A stretch of DNA of 64,000 nt from Bacteroidota bacterium (GTDB lineage Bacteria; Bacteroidota; Bacteroidia; Flavobacteriales_D; Sanyastnellaceae). The notes beneath the pieces were generated by a model, which saw nothing but the letters and a program-made list of their open reading frames with translations, searched no databases and was not told the DNA's origin. The stretch covers positions 3,202 to 67,201 of the forward strand of contig NVXE01000012.1 of NCBI GenBank assembly GCA_002746975.1, in the 5' to 3' direction. Position 1 is the stretch's first letter. Each line of letters begins with the position of its first letter. Made by a program: the position numbers and the translations under genes. This document shows positions 10,024-18,238 of this stretch, one piece after another.

Positions 10024-10439
10024 TTGGCCCAAATCTTGAACATTATCCATCCTATTCCCAAACATGCGATTAAACTAATTATAATATTTGCGAATGCCCA
10101 GCTAGAATTTCCTTGCTCAAAAAGTCTTAGGGTATCTAATGAAAATGTTGAGAATGTTGAGAACCCGCCGCAAAATCCAACAGTAAGTAAGGGTATCCAG
10201 ATTGAATCTCTCCCAAGTTTTTCTCCTCCGTACACAAAAACAATTACCAGTAAAGCAGTAGAAATTATGTTTGCAACCAAGATTCCTAGGGGAGCTAATG
10301 ATGAATCAATGCTACTCCCAAAGACTAAAAACCCTTCGTCTGCCCATTTATTTATGCTTGCTCCTAAAGTCACTCTAGCAACACTACCCATGCCACCCCC
10401 CACAAAGATTGCAGCCAAAGTCATAAAATTCAAATTCAT
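10020..10439 (-). CDS. crcB: Fluoride ion channel CrcB (Fluc)
   Basis: A 139-residue, four-helix membrane protein of the CrcB/Fluc family, which forms dual-topology dimers that let fluoride out of the cell. The family motifs GGGMGSVARVTLG at the N-terminus and GFCGGFSTFSTFS (phenylalanine box, sodium site) are both present. Start and stop each overlap the neighbouring gene by the four bases ATGA, indicating translational coupling to the PAP2 gene upstream and the PafA-like gene downstream. No fluoride riboswitch could stand directly before it because there is no intergenic space. Confidence 0.95.
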   Translation of the reverse strand: MNLNFMTLAAIFVGGGMGSVARVTLGASINKWADEGFLVFGSSIDSSLAPLGILVANIISTALLVIVFVYGGEKLGRDSIWIPLLTVGFCGGFSTFSTFSLDTLRLFEQGNSSWAFANIIISLIACLGIGWIMFKIWAK

Positions 10440-11107
10440 TGCGATTTAGAATTTGTGGTTAATTCATCAAGTGTATCATTCTTTTTCTTAAGCAAATTAT
10501 TTGTCGAATTGTATGGAATATTTCCTATTCGATGTCGTACTATTTTAAGTACTACCGCTCCTATAATACCTCCAAGTAACCAGCCGAATACAACATCTCC
10601 AGGGAAATGAACTCCTAAATGTACACGGCTATATCCTATAACTAAAGCCCAAATCACGAGCCCCCAAAACCAAAAAACCCCCGCACTACCAGTAGTCCCG
10701 ATAAAAAGTCCGCCCACAAAAACTGCGACCGCCATATGGTTCGCAGCATGTGAAGAGACGAAACCAAATTCTCCACCTCGATACTTCGTACCATCAGACT
10801 GACTATATAAAGACACCTCATCAACTAAATCAACTCTATGGGAAGGTCTAATTCTTGCGGCTGTGGGTTTCAAAACCCTAGCTGAAATAACATCTGCGAG
10901 GCCTACAGTAATTACAAGTCCAGAAAAGATAAGGATACGTGATCTTGAGCTCTTGAATACCTTCCAAATAGAAGCAATAATTAGTACGTAAAGAGGAATC
11001 CAAGTAAGAGGATTACTCACCCACCACATGAGTGTGTCGCCACTTGGCCACGCTCCATTTATAGCGAGAAATATCGCTTCATCAATTTTCGAAAGCCAAT
11101 CAATCAC
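10436..11107 (-). CDS. PAP2-family membrane phosphatase
   Basis: A 223-residue type-2 phosphatidic-acid-phosphatase-like membrane enzyme. All three family motifs are seen: K..AARIRP, SSHAANH (catalytic His) and YSRVHLGVHFPGDV. There are about six membrane helices. Likely substrates are phosphatidic acid, phosphatidylglycerol phosphate or undecaprenyl pyrophosphate; the sequence alone cannot decide. The gene lies 2 bases after the acyl-CoA ligase and overlaps crcB by ATGA. The lipid-activating neighbour favours a lipid phosphate as substrate. A basic, polar tail (about 195-223) ends the protein. Confidence 0.92.
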   Translation of the reverse strand: MIDWLSKIDEAIFLAINGAWPSGDTLMWWVSNPLTWIPLYVLIIASIWKVFKSSRSRILIFSGLVITVGLADVISARVLKPTAARIRPSHRVDLVDEVSLYSQSDGTKYRGGEFGFVSSHAANHMAVAVFVGGLFIGTTGSAGVFWFWGLVIWALVIGYSRVHLGVHFPGDVVFGWLLGGIIGAVVLKIVRHRIGNIPYNSTNNLLKKKNDTLDELTTNSKSQ

Positions 11108-11109
11108 GA

Positions 11110-12903
11110 TTACTCGTAAATACTATCGATTAGAGCTGAGTACTTTTTCTTAATAGGCTTACGCTTCAATTTCAATGTTGGTGTAAGTTCACCACCCTCT
11201 ATTGAAAATGGTGCTGGTAAAACTCTAATCACTTTCACCTTTTCCCATTGGCTGAATGGCTCCATGAGCCTATCAACTTCTCTCATAATACGCTTTGTTA
11301 TCTTAGCGTCTGCATTGATGTTTTCGTGACCGGGGTAAGTGTGGTCGTGCCTTCTACACCATTCAGCTATCACACTTGTATCAGGTGAAATTAAAGCTGA
11401 TGGGTGCTTTTGGTTTTCTCCTACAACCATGACTTGTTCTATGAAAATAGATGCTTTAAGAGCATTTTCAAGTAGGGTAGGAGCGACATATTTACCACCT
11501 GAAGTTTTGAAAATTTCTTTCTTCCGGTCAGTTATTCGTAAGAAACCCTCACTATCGACCTCTCCGATATCTCCAGTATGGAACCATCCGTCCTTAAGCA
11601 CTTCAGCGGTCTTTTCTTCATCCTTATAATAACCTATCATTACGTTTGGACCCTTTATAAGTATTTCCTTATCAGGTCCAAACCCTATTTCTACATCCTG
11701 TATTACTTTACCTACTGAACCCACCCTTATCATACCAGGCTGGTTAATAGTATTGACAGTAACTACGGGTGATGTTTCAGTAAGTCCATAACCTTCGAGT
11801 ACGGGGATTCCGGCTCCGTTGAAAAAACGAGCTAGTCGAGTTTGCAACGCCGCGGAGCCGGAAGCTACCGCTTTAATTCCGGTAAGTCCGAGTGCCTCCT
11901 TTACTTTCGAGAATACAAGTTTTCGTGCGATCTTGAGTTTAAACGCGTAAAGACCTTCCTTCTCTTTTTCGGGACTCCACTCGAGAACTACTCCTAAAGC
12001 CCAGTTAAAGATGGCGGTCTTTACACCTCCTGCCGCTCGTCCTTTGGCTACTATTCCATCATAGAATTTTTCGAGAAGTCTCGGGACAGCAGTAAACATT
12101 ACTGGCTTAGTAGAGTTCAAGTCATCCTTAATAGTTTCGAGGCTTTCTCCGAAATAAATACTCGCTCCCATGTACATGTACAAATAGTGAAGCATTCTCT
12201 CGAAAATATGACAAACGGGTAAAAAACTAAGCACCCTCATTTCTCCCTCCATTTCCTCAACTCCGTCCAATGGCACCCTATCCACAGAAACTAGTGCATT
12301 ACTTGCCACGTTCAAATGCGAAAGCATAACCCCTTTAGGAAGTCCAGTTGTTCCAGAAGTGTAGATAATAGTTGCAAGTTCTTCTGGCTTTACGGCTGAA
12401 GATCTCTCTGCCAATTTTTGCTTAAAATCATCACTTCCTGCGTCAAGAACCTTTCTCCAAGAATCAGCTCCTGTCACATCTTCGAATGTGAAAACACCCT
12501 CAAGAGTAGGGCACTCACTCTTAATTGCCATTACTTTTTTAAAGAGATCTTCGTTAGAAACGAAAACGAAACGACTCTCACTGTGATTGAGAATATACTT
12601 ATAATCAGCTTTAGTCATGGTAGGATAGATGGGAACATCAATTCCTCCCGCTTGCATAATTCCGTGATCCATTACATTCCACTCGCAACGGTTATTGTGA
12701 GAAATCAATGCCACTTTATCCCCCACATTCATACCCATTGCTATAAGGCCTAGAGAAGCTCTATCCATCTCCTCTACAAACTCCACAGTTGAGTAACTCA
12801 AACGTTTACCACTCCCATCATTTGGCATACTCATCATCACCTCTAGCGGCCCATGCTCAAGTTGATACTTAGGGAAATCAAAAAGTCTAGTGGGATTTTT
12901 CAT
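11110..12903 (-). CDS. Long-chain acyl-CoA synthetase (AMP-binding)
   Basis: A 597-residue AMP-forming long-chain fatty acid-CoA ligase of the FadD15/ACSL type. The P-loop-like motif IIYTSGTTGLPKGVMLSH lies near residue 180-198, the adenylate-binding GYGLTETSP near 370, and the hinge motif with ITDRKKEIFKTSGGKYVAP near 455-475. It activates free fatty acids for membrane lipid synthesis or beta-oxidation. It is the first gene of the five-gene operon reaching to 6786. A possible -7 box (TAATTTGG) lies about 17 bases before the ATG. Confidence 0.95.
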   Translation of the reverse strand: MKNPTRLFDFPKYQLEHGPLEVMMSMPNDGSGKRLSYSTVEFVEEMDRASLGLIAMGMNVGDKVALISHNNRCEWNVMDHGIMQAGGIDVPIYPTMTKADYKYILNHSESRFVFVSNEDLFKKVMAIKSECPTLEGVFTFEDVTGADSWRKVLDAGSDDFKQKLAERSSAVKPEELATIIYTSGTTGLPKGVMLSHLNVASNALVSVDRVPLDGVEEMEGEMRVLSFLPVCHIFERMLHYLYMYMGASIYFGESLETIKDDLNSTKPVMFTAVPRLLEKFYDGIVAKGRAAGGVKTAIFNWALGVVLEWSPEKEKEGLYAFKLKIARKLVFSKVKEALGLTGIKAVASGSAALQTRLARFFNGAGIPVLEGYGLTETSPVVTVNTINQPGMIRVGSVGKVIQDVEIGFGPDKEILIKGPNVMIGYYKDEEKTAEVLKDGWFHTGDIGEVDSEGFLRITDRKKEIFKTSGGKYVAPTLLENALKASIFIEQVMVVGENQKHPSALISPDTSVIAEWCRRHDHTYPGHENINADAKITKRIMREVDRLMEPFSQWEKVKVIRVLPAPFSIEGGELTPTLKLKRKPIKKKYSALIDSIYE

Positions 12904-12946
12904 GAGTCATTTAATTAAGCCCAAATTACAATATACCTATCATCAA

Positions 12947-13735
12947 TCATAACACTTCACCACATTGATTGCAGTACTTCGCTATATCTGTGTGTTCATT
13001 AGCATTACAGCTCGAACAAGATTGAGTATTCGTGTTAGAAGACGTTATGATTTCCGCACCGATAATCCCCGTAGGAACAGCAATTATTGCGTAACCTATG
13101 AGCATTATTATAGAAGCTATGGTTTGGCCTGTGACAGTGACAGGAGCTATATCCCCATACCCCACAGTAGTGACTGTAACTATAGCCCAATAAATACTTC
13201 TGGGAATACTAGTAAAACCCGCAGCAGCATCTTCTACTAAATAGACCATAGTTCCAAGAATCGTTACTAAAACTAATACAGCTGCCAAGAATACCATCAA
13301 CTTTCTCCTAGCTGCCCAAAGAGCCGTTCTTAAAGCTGTGGCTTCCTTAAGGAAACCTACCAATTTTAAAACTCTAAATACTCTTAATAATCGAAATATC
13401 CGAACCACTCTAATACTACCCACACCAGGTAACAATATCTCAACAAATGTTGGGAGTATACTCAGTAAATCTACAATTCCGTAAAATGAAAAAACGTACT
13501 TACTTTTAATCTTAACCGCTATCAATCTCAAGACGTACTCTACAGTAAACAACGCTGTAAAACCATACTCCAAATACCTTAGCGTTTCTCCATGTTTTTC
13601 ATTGATTTCAGGCACACTCTCGAGCATAACAACTCCGACACTCAGCATTATTGCCCACAGAAGTATTACATCGAACAGCTTTCCCAATGGCGTATCCGCC
13701 TCAAAAATCACTTCGTGTAATCTGTTCTTGTTCAT
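12947..13735 (-). CDS. Voltage-gated potassium channel with C-terminal zinc-ribbon-like tail
   Basis: A 262-residue six-helix channel. The voltage sensor S4 (about 108-124) carries five Arg and one Lys at every third position, and the selectivity filter TTVGYGD is at 189-195, so potassium selectivity is well supported. After S6 the chain continues to a short tail with C240xxC243 and C255xxC258, the spacing of a treble-clef or zinc-ribbon knuckle; this is not part of the usual KvLQT-type bacterial channel core. A TACATTTA box lies exactly four bases before the ATG. It is probably monocistronic, 43 bases upstream of the acyl-CoA ligase operon and in the same direction. Confidence 0.92.
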   Translation of the reverse strand: MNKNRLHEVIFEADTPLGKLFDVILLWAIMLSVGVVMLESVPEINEKHGETLRYLEYGFTALFTVEYVLRLIAVKIKSKYVFSFYGIVDLLSILPTFVEILLPGVGSIRVVRIFRLLRVFRVLKLVGFLKEATALRTALWAARRKLMVFLAAVLVLVTILGTMVYLVEDAAAGFTSIPRSIYWAIVTVTTVGYGDIAPVTVTGQTIASIIMLIGYAIIAVPTGIIGAEIITSSNTNTQSCSSCNANEHTDIAKYCNQCGEVL

Positions 13736-13739
13736 TTGA

Positions 13740-13747
13740 TAAATGTA
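13740..13747 (-). promoter_or_regulatory. -7 box of the potassium channel gene
   Basis: TACATTTA matches TAnnTTTG except for the last base and ends four bases before the start codon, so the transcript would be leaderless or nearly so. The -33 element is not clear. Confidence 0.45.
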
Positions 13748-13836
13748 GTGAACTCTTTTTAAAACGGTACGATTACATACTTCTACCTATAAAAAGTAAA
13801 AGACACTAAATACAAACTTAGTTTTATAGTTGGGGT

Positions 13837-14724
13837 CTAAGCAAATGAAGGAGCGACTACAAGCTCCTTGCTTCCACGCGTGTGTATGTAAAAACCTTCT
13901 CCAGATTTAGATCCGAGTTTGCCAGCCATAACCATATTAACTAAAAGGGGGCAAGGAGCATATTTCGAAGTTCCGAGTCCTTCTTGTAGAACTCTCATTA
14001 TTGAAAGGCAAACATCAAGACCTATAAAGTCAGCTAGTTGAAGTGGTCCCATCGGATGAGCCATGCCGAGTTTCATAACGGTATCAATCTCATAAACTCC
14101 GGCAACACCTTCGTTTAAGGTTATGATAGCCTCGTTTATCATAGGCATTAGGATTCGATTTGCTACGAAGCCAGGATAGTCATTTACTTCTACGGGAGAT
14201 TTTCCAAGGGCTGAACTTGCTTTCATAACCTTCTCGCAAGTTTCATCTGAAGTAGCATAACCACGGATAATCTCGACAAGCTTCATAATCGGAACTGGAT
14301 TCATGAAGTGCATTCCTATTACTTTATCGGGACGATTTGTAACCGAAGCGATTTTTGTAATTGATATTGAGGATGTATTTGTTGCGAGTATGCAATGCGT
14401 AGGAGCGCATTTGTCTAAATCACGAAATATTTTTAACTTCAAATCAATATTCTCAGTTGCTGCTTCAACAACTAGATCGGCAGCAGAGACAGCAGATTCA
14501 AGATCAGTCGATGTAGTTAATCGAGCTAAAGTGTCTGATTTTTCGATTTCAGAAATTCTTTCCTTCGAAACGAGACGACTTAGGTTTTTATCGATTGTTT
14601 TAAGAGCACGCTCTAGAGCTTCAGTAGACATATCCACTATAACTACACTATGTCCTTTTTGAGCGAAAACATGAGCAATACCGTTCCCCATTGTTCCAGC
14701 TCCAATTACTGTAATTGCATTCAT
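13837..14724 (-). CDS. hbd: 3-hydroxybutyryl-CoA dehydrogenase
   Basis: A 295-residue NAD-dependent 3-hydroxyacyl-CoA dehydrogenase of the Hbd/PaaH type. The Rossmann motif GAGTMGNGIAHVFAQKG is at 8-24. The catalytic region HFMNPVPIMKLVEII (His near 140) and the C-terminal helical domain with PGFVANRILMPMINEA follow. It interconverts acetoacetyl-CoA and 3-hydroxybutyryl-CoA in fatty acid or butanoate metabolism. It lies 18 bases after the DUF5606 gene on the same strand, so the two are probably co-transcribed. Confidence 0.95.
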   Translation of the reverse strand: MNAITVIGAGTMGNGIAHVFAQKGHSVVIVDMSTEALERALKTIDKNLSRLVSKERISEIEKSDTLARLTTSTDLESAVSAADLVVEAATENIDLKLKIFRDLDKCAPTHCILATNTSSISITKIASVTNRPDKVIGMHFMNPVPIMKLVEIIRGYATSDETCEKVMKASSALGKSPVEVNDYPGFVANRILMPMINEAIITLNEGVAGVYEIDTVMKLGMAHPMGPLQLADFIGLDVCLSIMRVLQEGLGTSKYAPCPLLVNMVMAGKLGSKSGEGFYIHTRGSKELVVAPSFA

Positions 14725-14742
14725 GATCGAAGAAAGTATAAG

Positions 14743-15333
14743 TTATCCTTTTTTAGGAGCGTGAGTACCAGATGTTTTGCCTTTAGGAGTCTTTTTTGCA
14801 GTCTTCTTTACAGCAGACTTGCCTACGCCTTTAGGTTTAGGGATATTTGCTTTAGTTGACTTAGTTGCATTTTTTGTAGAAGATTTTTTTGAGTCCTTTG
14901 AGTTCTTTGAGTCGTCAGATTCTTTTCCGTCTTTTTCCTTGTCTTCAGGTTCGAAGGGGAGAGCTTTTTGGGCAACAAGAAGGTTATACCACTGTACTAA
15001 CTTGCGTAGGTCAGAAGCGTAAACACGGTCGTGGTCAAGGTCAGAGATAACACTATCACAAAAGTCCTTTACTTCTTGGGGTGAAGAGTTGTGAGATATT
15101 GCCGCTTTGCCCTTAGTCTTCTCGTGCATAGAGTGAATAATATCCTTTAGTGGTACATCTTCTTTTAAGGTGTACATAGTAATATCGCTAAGTGAGCTCA
15201 CTCGGATAGATCCAGGAATGCTAGAACGTTTCCCGTCAATCATGCTTTCTACTACTAGGTTCTTAGTTGATGATGCTAGTATCTTAAATAAGCCTGGCTT
15301 ACCCGAAATTGCTAAAACGTCTGAAATCTTCAT
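14743..15333 (-). CDS. DUF5606 family protein with basic C-terminal tail
   Basis: A 196-residue member of DUF5606, a conserved Bacteroidota family of unknown function. The conserved domain covers residues 1-130 (start MKISDVLAISGKPGLFKIL). Residues 130-196 are a low-complexity Lys/Ser/Thr/Pro tail of the kind seen in nucleic-acid-binding or ribosome-associated proteins of this phylum. A TACTTTCG -7 box stands about 34 bases before the ATG, giving a normal leader. It probably heads a two-gene unit with hbd. Confidence 0.88.
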   Translation of the reverse strand: MKISDVLAISGKPGLFKILASSTKNLVVESMIDGKRSSIPGSIRVSSLSDITMYTLKEDVPLKDIIHSMHEKTKGKAAISHNSSPQEVKDFCDSVISDLDHDRVYASDLRKLVQWYNLLVAQKALPFEPEDKEKDGKESDDSKNSKDSKKSSTKNATKSTKANIPKPKGVGKSAVKKTAKKTPKGKTSGTHAPKKG

Positions 15334-15367
15334 GCTTTAAATCTTAATTCTTGTGAATTGACTGACG

Positions 15368-15375
15368 CGAAAGTA
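15368..15375 (-). promoter_or_regulatory. -7 box for the DUF5606-hbd unit
   Basis: TACTTTCG on the minus strand matches TAnnTTTG with C at the seventh position. It predicts a leader of about 30 bases. Confidence 0.45.
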
Positions 15376-15398
15376 CAAAAAGTTTTAAGAACGGACCC

Positions 15399-15866
15399 TT
15401 ATTTAAGCTTATCATAGTGAGGTATGTCTCCTAAGATTTTTATTGGATGATTGGGGTCAGTTGCAACTACGTAGTGTTTTACACCGTTTGTGAGCATTAG
15501 AAGTGGAACTTTAAGTACCAAATTATACCTTGCAGCTTGATCTAGGACAGTTTGGGATAAGGGGATTTTAGGAGCTTTGCATTCTGCCAGAAGAATAGGC
15601 ATTCTATCCCTATTAAAGCATACCAAATCGGCTCTTTTCGTCACATCATTAAAGATCAAGTAATGCTCTACGGCCATTAATCCCATTGGGTATCCTAAGT
15701 TTTCTGACAGGTGGTATATTAGGTGTTGCCTCACCCATTCCTCGGGTTCGAGTGCTACCCATTTACGTCTTACTAAACAAAGTATTTCGTCGTGTTTCTC
15801 TCCATAACGAGCTACTAAAGTAGGTTTGGAAAGATTGAGCTCGGGAAGGTCTTTGATTCTAGACAT
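15399..15866 (-). CDS. HsdR N-terminal-like (HSDR_N_2) nuclease-fold protein
   Basis: A 155-residue stand-alone protein with the PD-(D/E)xK nuclease-like fold found at the N-terminus of type I restriction subunit R. Visible landmarks are VEHYLIF, a Lys-Arg-Ala-Asp-Leu segment (RADLVCF) and LLAECKAPK, which fits the D...ExK active site. In Bacteroidota this small gene is regularly found divergent from holA, as here; no restriction-modification partner is present, so a housekeeping role is more likely than restriction. Its TAACTTCG box is four bases before the ATG and mirrors the one of holA. Confidence 0.88.
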   Translation of the reverse strand: MSRIKDLPELNLSKPTLVARYGEKHDEILCLVRRKWVALEPEEWVRQHLIYHLSENLGYPMGLMAVEHYLIFNDVTKRADLVCFNRDRMPILLAECKAPKIPLSQTVLDQAARYNLVLKVPLLMLTNGVKHYVVATDPNHPIKILGDIPHYDKLK

Positions 15867-15916
15867 GGTGCGAAGTTAAACTCTGTAGTTCTTATGTAAG
15901 TTGTTAACTTCGCCCT
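15867..15916. promoter_or_regulatory. 50-bp mirrored bidirectional promoter of the HsdR_N-like gene and holA
   Basis: The whole gap between the two start codons is 50 bases. The octamer TAACTTCG occurs on each strand (minus at 15871-15878, plus at 15905-15912), and each copy is exactly four bases from its start codon (CACC and CCCT spacers). Both mRNAs should therefore begin at or next to the start codon. TCTG at 15882-15885 could be the -33 element for holA (19-base spacer). Confidence 0.6.
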
Positions 15917-16933
15917 ATGGCTCATCGTCAAATTATAAGAGATATACGTGCTGGAAAGTTTGCACCATTGTATGTTTTGCACGGAGAGGAGGCGTATTTT
16001 ATAGAGGAGATATCGAAGGCGTTAACGGAATCTGTTGTGGAAGAATCGTTTAAGGATTTCAATGAGACTATTCTGTACGGTAGGGATGCCGATATTGTAG
16101 ATGTTCTTGCTTCTGCTAGACGTTTCCCTATGATGGCCGATAAACAACTTGTTTTAGTAAAAGAGGCCCAAGACTTAAAGTGCTGGAAGCGAAAAGATGA
16201 ACTTGAGAAGTTAGCAGCTTATGCAGAGAGCCCGGTTCCGAGTACTGTTTTGGTCTTTGCTTATATGAATAAAAAAATTGATGGGAGATCGAAGGCTGTT
16301 AAGACTCTGTCAAAAAATGGAATTTTATTTCTTAGTGAGAAAGTACGCGACTATAAGCTTGCTCAATGGATAGAATCTTATGTTGACGCTCAGAAATTAA
16401 AGATTGATGGCAGAACGTCTCAACTTCTTTCTGAATATCTGGGAAACGATCTAAGGAAGATAGTGAATGAAATTTCGAAACTTAAAATCTCATTGCCTGA
16501 AGGAAGTTCTGTAACATCAGACGTAATAGAAAAGCATATAGGGATAAGTAAGGACTATAATGTGTTCGAACTACAGAAAGCTCTATCTACAAAAGATTCC
16601 GAAAAGGCATTCCGTATAGTGAACCACTTCGAGGCAAATCCTAAGAGTAATCCTCTAGCGATGATTATTCCTGTATTATCTGCTTATTTCGGCAGAATTT
16701 TCGTTTATCAAGGCCTTAAAGATAGATCTCAGCAATCTGCTTCTAAAGCAATGTCGTGCAGTCCTTACGCAGTTCGAGACTACGCATCTGCGGCTAGTAA
16801 ATATCCAATTTCGAAAATAGGTCGCATTTTCGGCTACCTCCGCGAAGCTGACAGGAAATCGAAAGGCCAGGGAAATGCTACTATTTCCGACGGCATGATT
16901 TTACGAGAAACTATTTTTAAAATTCTTAATTAA
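15917..16933 (+). CDS. holA: DNA polymerase III delta subunit
   Basis: A 338-residue HolA protein, the clamp-loader subunit that opens the sliding clamp at the replication fork. The N-terminus APLYVLHGEEAYFIEEI matches the family's AAA+-like start, with later landmarks SEYLGNDLRKIVNEISKL and KDYNVFELQKAL. The C-terminal helical collar domain is complete. The start is fixed by the adjacent promoter: ATG follows TAACTTCG after four bases. It is probably monocistronic; the next gene begins 99 bases later. Confidence 0.95.
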   Translation: MAHRQIIRDIRAGKFAPLYVLHGEEAYFIEEISKALTESVVEESFKDFNETILYGRDADIVDVLASARRFPMMADKQLVLVKEAQDLKCWKRKDELEKLAAYAESPVPSTVLVFAYMNKKIDGRSKAVKTLSKNGILFLSEKVRDYKLAQWIESYVDAQKLKIDGRTSQLLSEYLGNDLRKIVNEISKLKISLPEGSSVTSDVIEKHIGISKDYNVFELQKALSTKDSEKAFRIVNHFEANPKSNPLAMIIPVLSAYFGRIFVYQGLKDRSQQSASKAMSCSPYAVRDYASAASKYPISKIGRIFGYLREADRKSKGQGNATISDGMILRETIFKILN

Positions 16934-17032
16934 TTATCGAGTAAGGCAAGGAATTAACCGAGTATAAAGTTTGGCATAATCTATGTTATCTTGCAAACCT
17001 CTAAGAATTATTGAACACTGTAAGAAATTCAT

Positions 17033-18202
17033 ATGAAACTTCAGAATAATCTATACGTATTTACCGCAACTATGTCGGTTTTGTTACTGACAGTAAGCTC
17101 TTTAGCTCAGAATGTTAACTTGGTGCCGAATAGTGGCTTTGAGGACACTAACATAAATAAATTGAGGACTTATGGCCAAATGGAAGAGTTTAGCATGGAT
17201 TGGTTTTCTGCTACTCAAGTTCCTGCTGACATTTATGGCGAAGGAGCTAAAGGAGATAAAGTTGCTGTCCCTGTAAATAAATATGGTAAGCAAGAACCTT
17301 CTTCAGGTCTATGTTATGCTGGTTTCAGAGCTTATTCTAAGGACCCTAGATTGAGCAGAAGCTATATTGAGGTGAAACTTCCTCAAATGCTTGATAGAGA
17401 TGTTATGTACTGTGTCTCGTTCGATATTTCTTTAGCAGACTTAAGTAGATACGCTGTTAATGATATCGGTGTTCTTATTAGCGATAGAAAAATAGAACAA
17501 CCTAATACGGGGGATATGATCACGAAAGCTGACGTTAACCAAAAGACGAATAAAGTATTTCAATATTACGAAGGGTGGGATAAATTCTGTGGAACTTTCG
17601 TGGGTACTGGTCAAGAAGAATATATTGTAATAGGATGTTTCGGAGGTCGTAATGATATGACTATAGAAAAGGTGAAGCGACCTATGGGACTTACTGGAGC
17701 ACAAATAAACCATGCTTACTATTACATAGATAATGTAGAAGTTTATGAAATTAAAGCTAAGTCACAGTGTGCATGCTCAGCTTTGGATGAACGAGATATG
17801 GATCTAGTTTACGGTTCTTCATCTGGTATGTCAGATGATAAAACTGATGCTGAAAAAATTAAATCTAGTGCTGTATATTATGCTTTTCTCAAGCGTACGC
17901 CTACTGGTACTGGAAAACAAACAGTAGCTGAAATTGCCACTATTTTAAAAGCGAACCCAAGTATGCACCTTAATATTATAGGTCATTGCGATGATGATGA
18001 GCGTAGTGAGGGCATGGTTAATGCTCGTTACAAGATGATAGGTAAAAATCGTGGAGACCAAATACGTCGCATTCTCGAAGCGGATGGAATCCCTGCATCT
18101 CGCATGACTGTTTCTGATTTGGGTAATTTAGATCCCGCGAGTACTCGGGATACTGAAATAAGTCGCGCCCAAAATCGCAGAGTTACTTTCGAGCTGAAAT
18201 AG
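17033..18202 (+). CDS. OmpA-family peptidoglycan-associated outer membrane protein
   Basis: A 389-residue protein with a signal peptide (cleavage after SSLAQ). Residues about 27-235 form a carbohydrate-binding-module-like beta-sandwich (NLVPNSGFED start, as in CBM/galactose-binding folds of Bacteroidota proteins). The C-terminal 110 residues are an OmpA domain, shown by LNIIGHCDDDE and the closing AQNRRVTFEL. OmpA domains bind peptidoglycan and anchor the outer membrane. A TATCTTGC box near 16988-16995 could drive it, giving a leader of about 40 bases. The 30S context is not informative; it is flanked by an oppositely oriented MFS gene. Confidence 0.88.
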   Translation: MKLQNNLYVFTATMSVLLLTVSSLAQNVNLVPNSGFEDTNINKLRTYGQMEEFSMDWFSATQVPADIYGEGAKGDKVAVPVNKYGKQEPSSGLCYAGFRAYSKDPRLSRSYIEVKLPQMLDRDVMYCVSFDISLADLSRYAVNDIGVLISDRKIEQPNTGDMITKADVNQKTNKVFQYYEGWDKFCGTFVGTGQEEYIVIGCFGGRNDMTIEKVKRPMGLTGAQINHAYYYIDNVEVYEIKAKSQCACSALDERDMDLVYGSSSGMSDDKTDAEKIKSSAVYYAFLKRTPTGTGKQTVAEIATILKANPSMHLNIIGHCDDDERSEGMVNARYKMIGKNRGDQIRRILEADGIPASRMTVSDLGNLDPASTRDTEISRAQNRRVTFELK

Positions 18203-18238
18203 ACACTAGCTCTAATGTCTAGTTTTCTCGTCTAGTTC

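Noticed and set aside
10436-10442. Fluoride riboswitch before crcB
   Set aside because: The gene overlaps its neighbour by ATGA, leaving no space for an upstream RNA switch.
10024-10449. Plus-strand frame opposite crcB (141 codons)
   Set aside because: The minus-strand crcB has all family motifs; the opposite frame has none.
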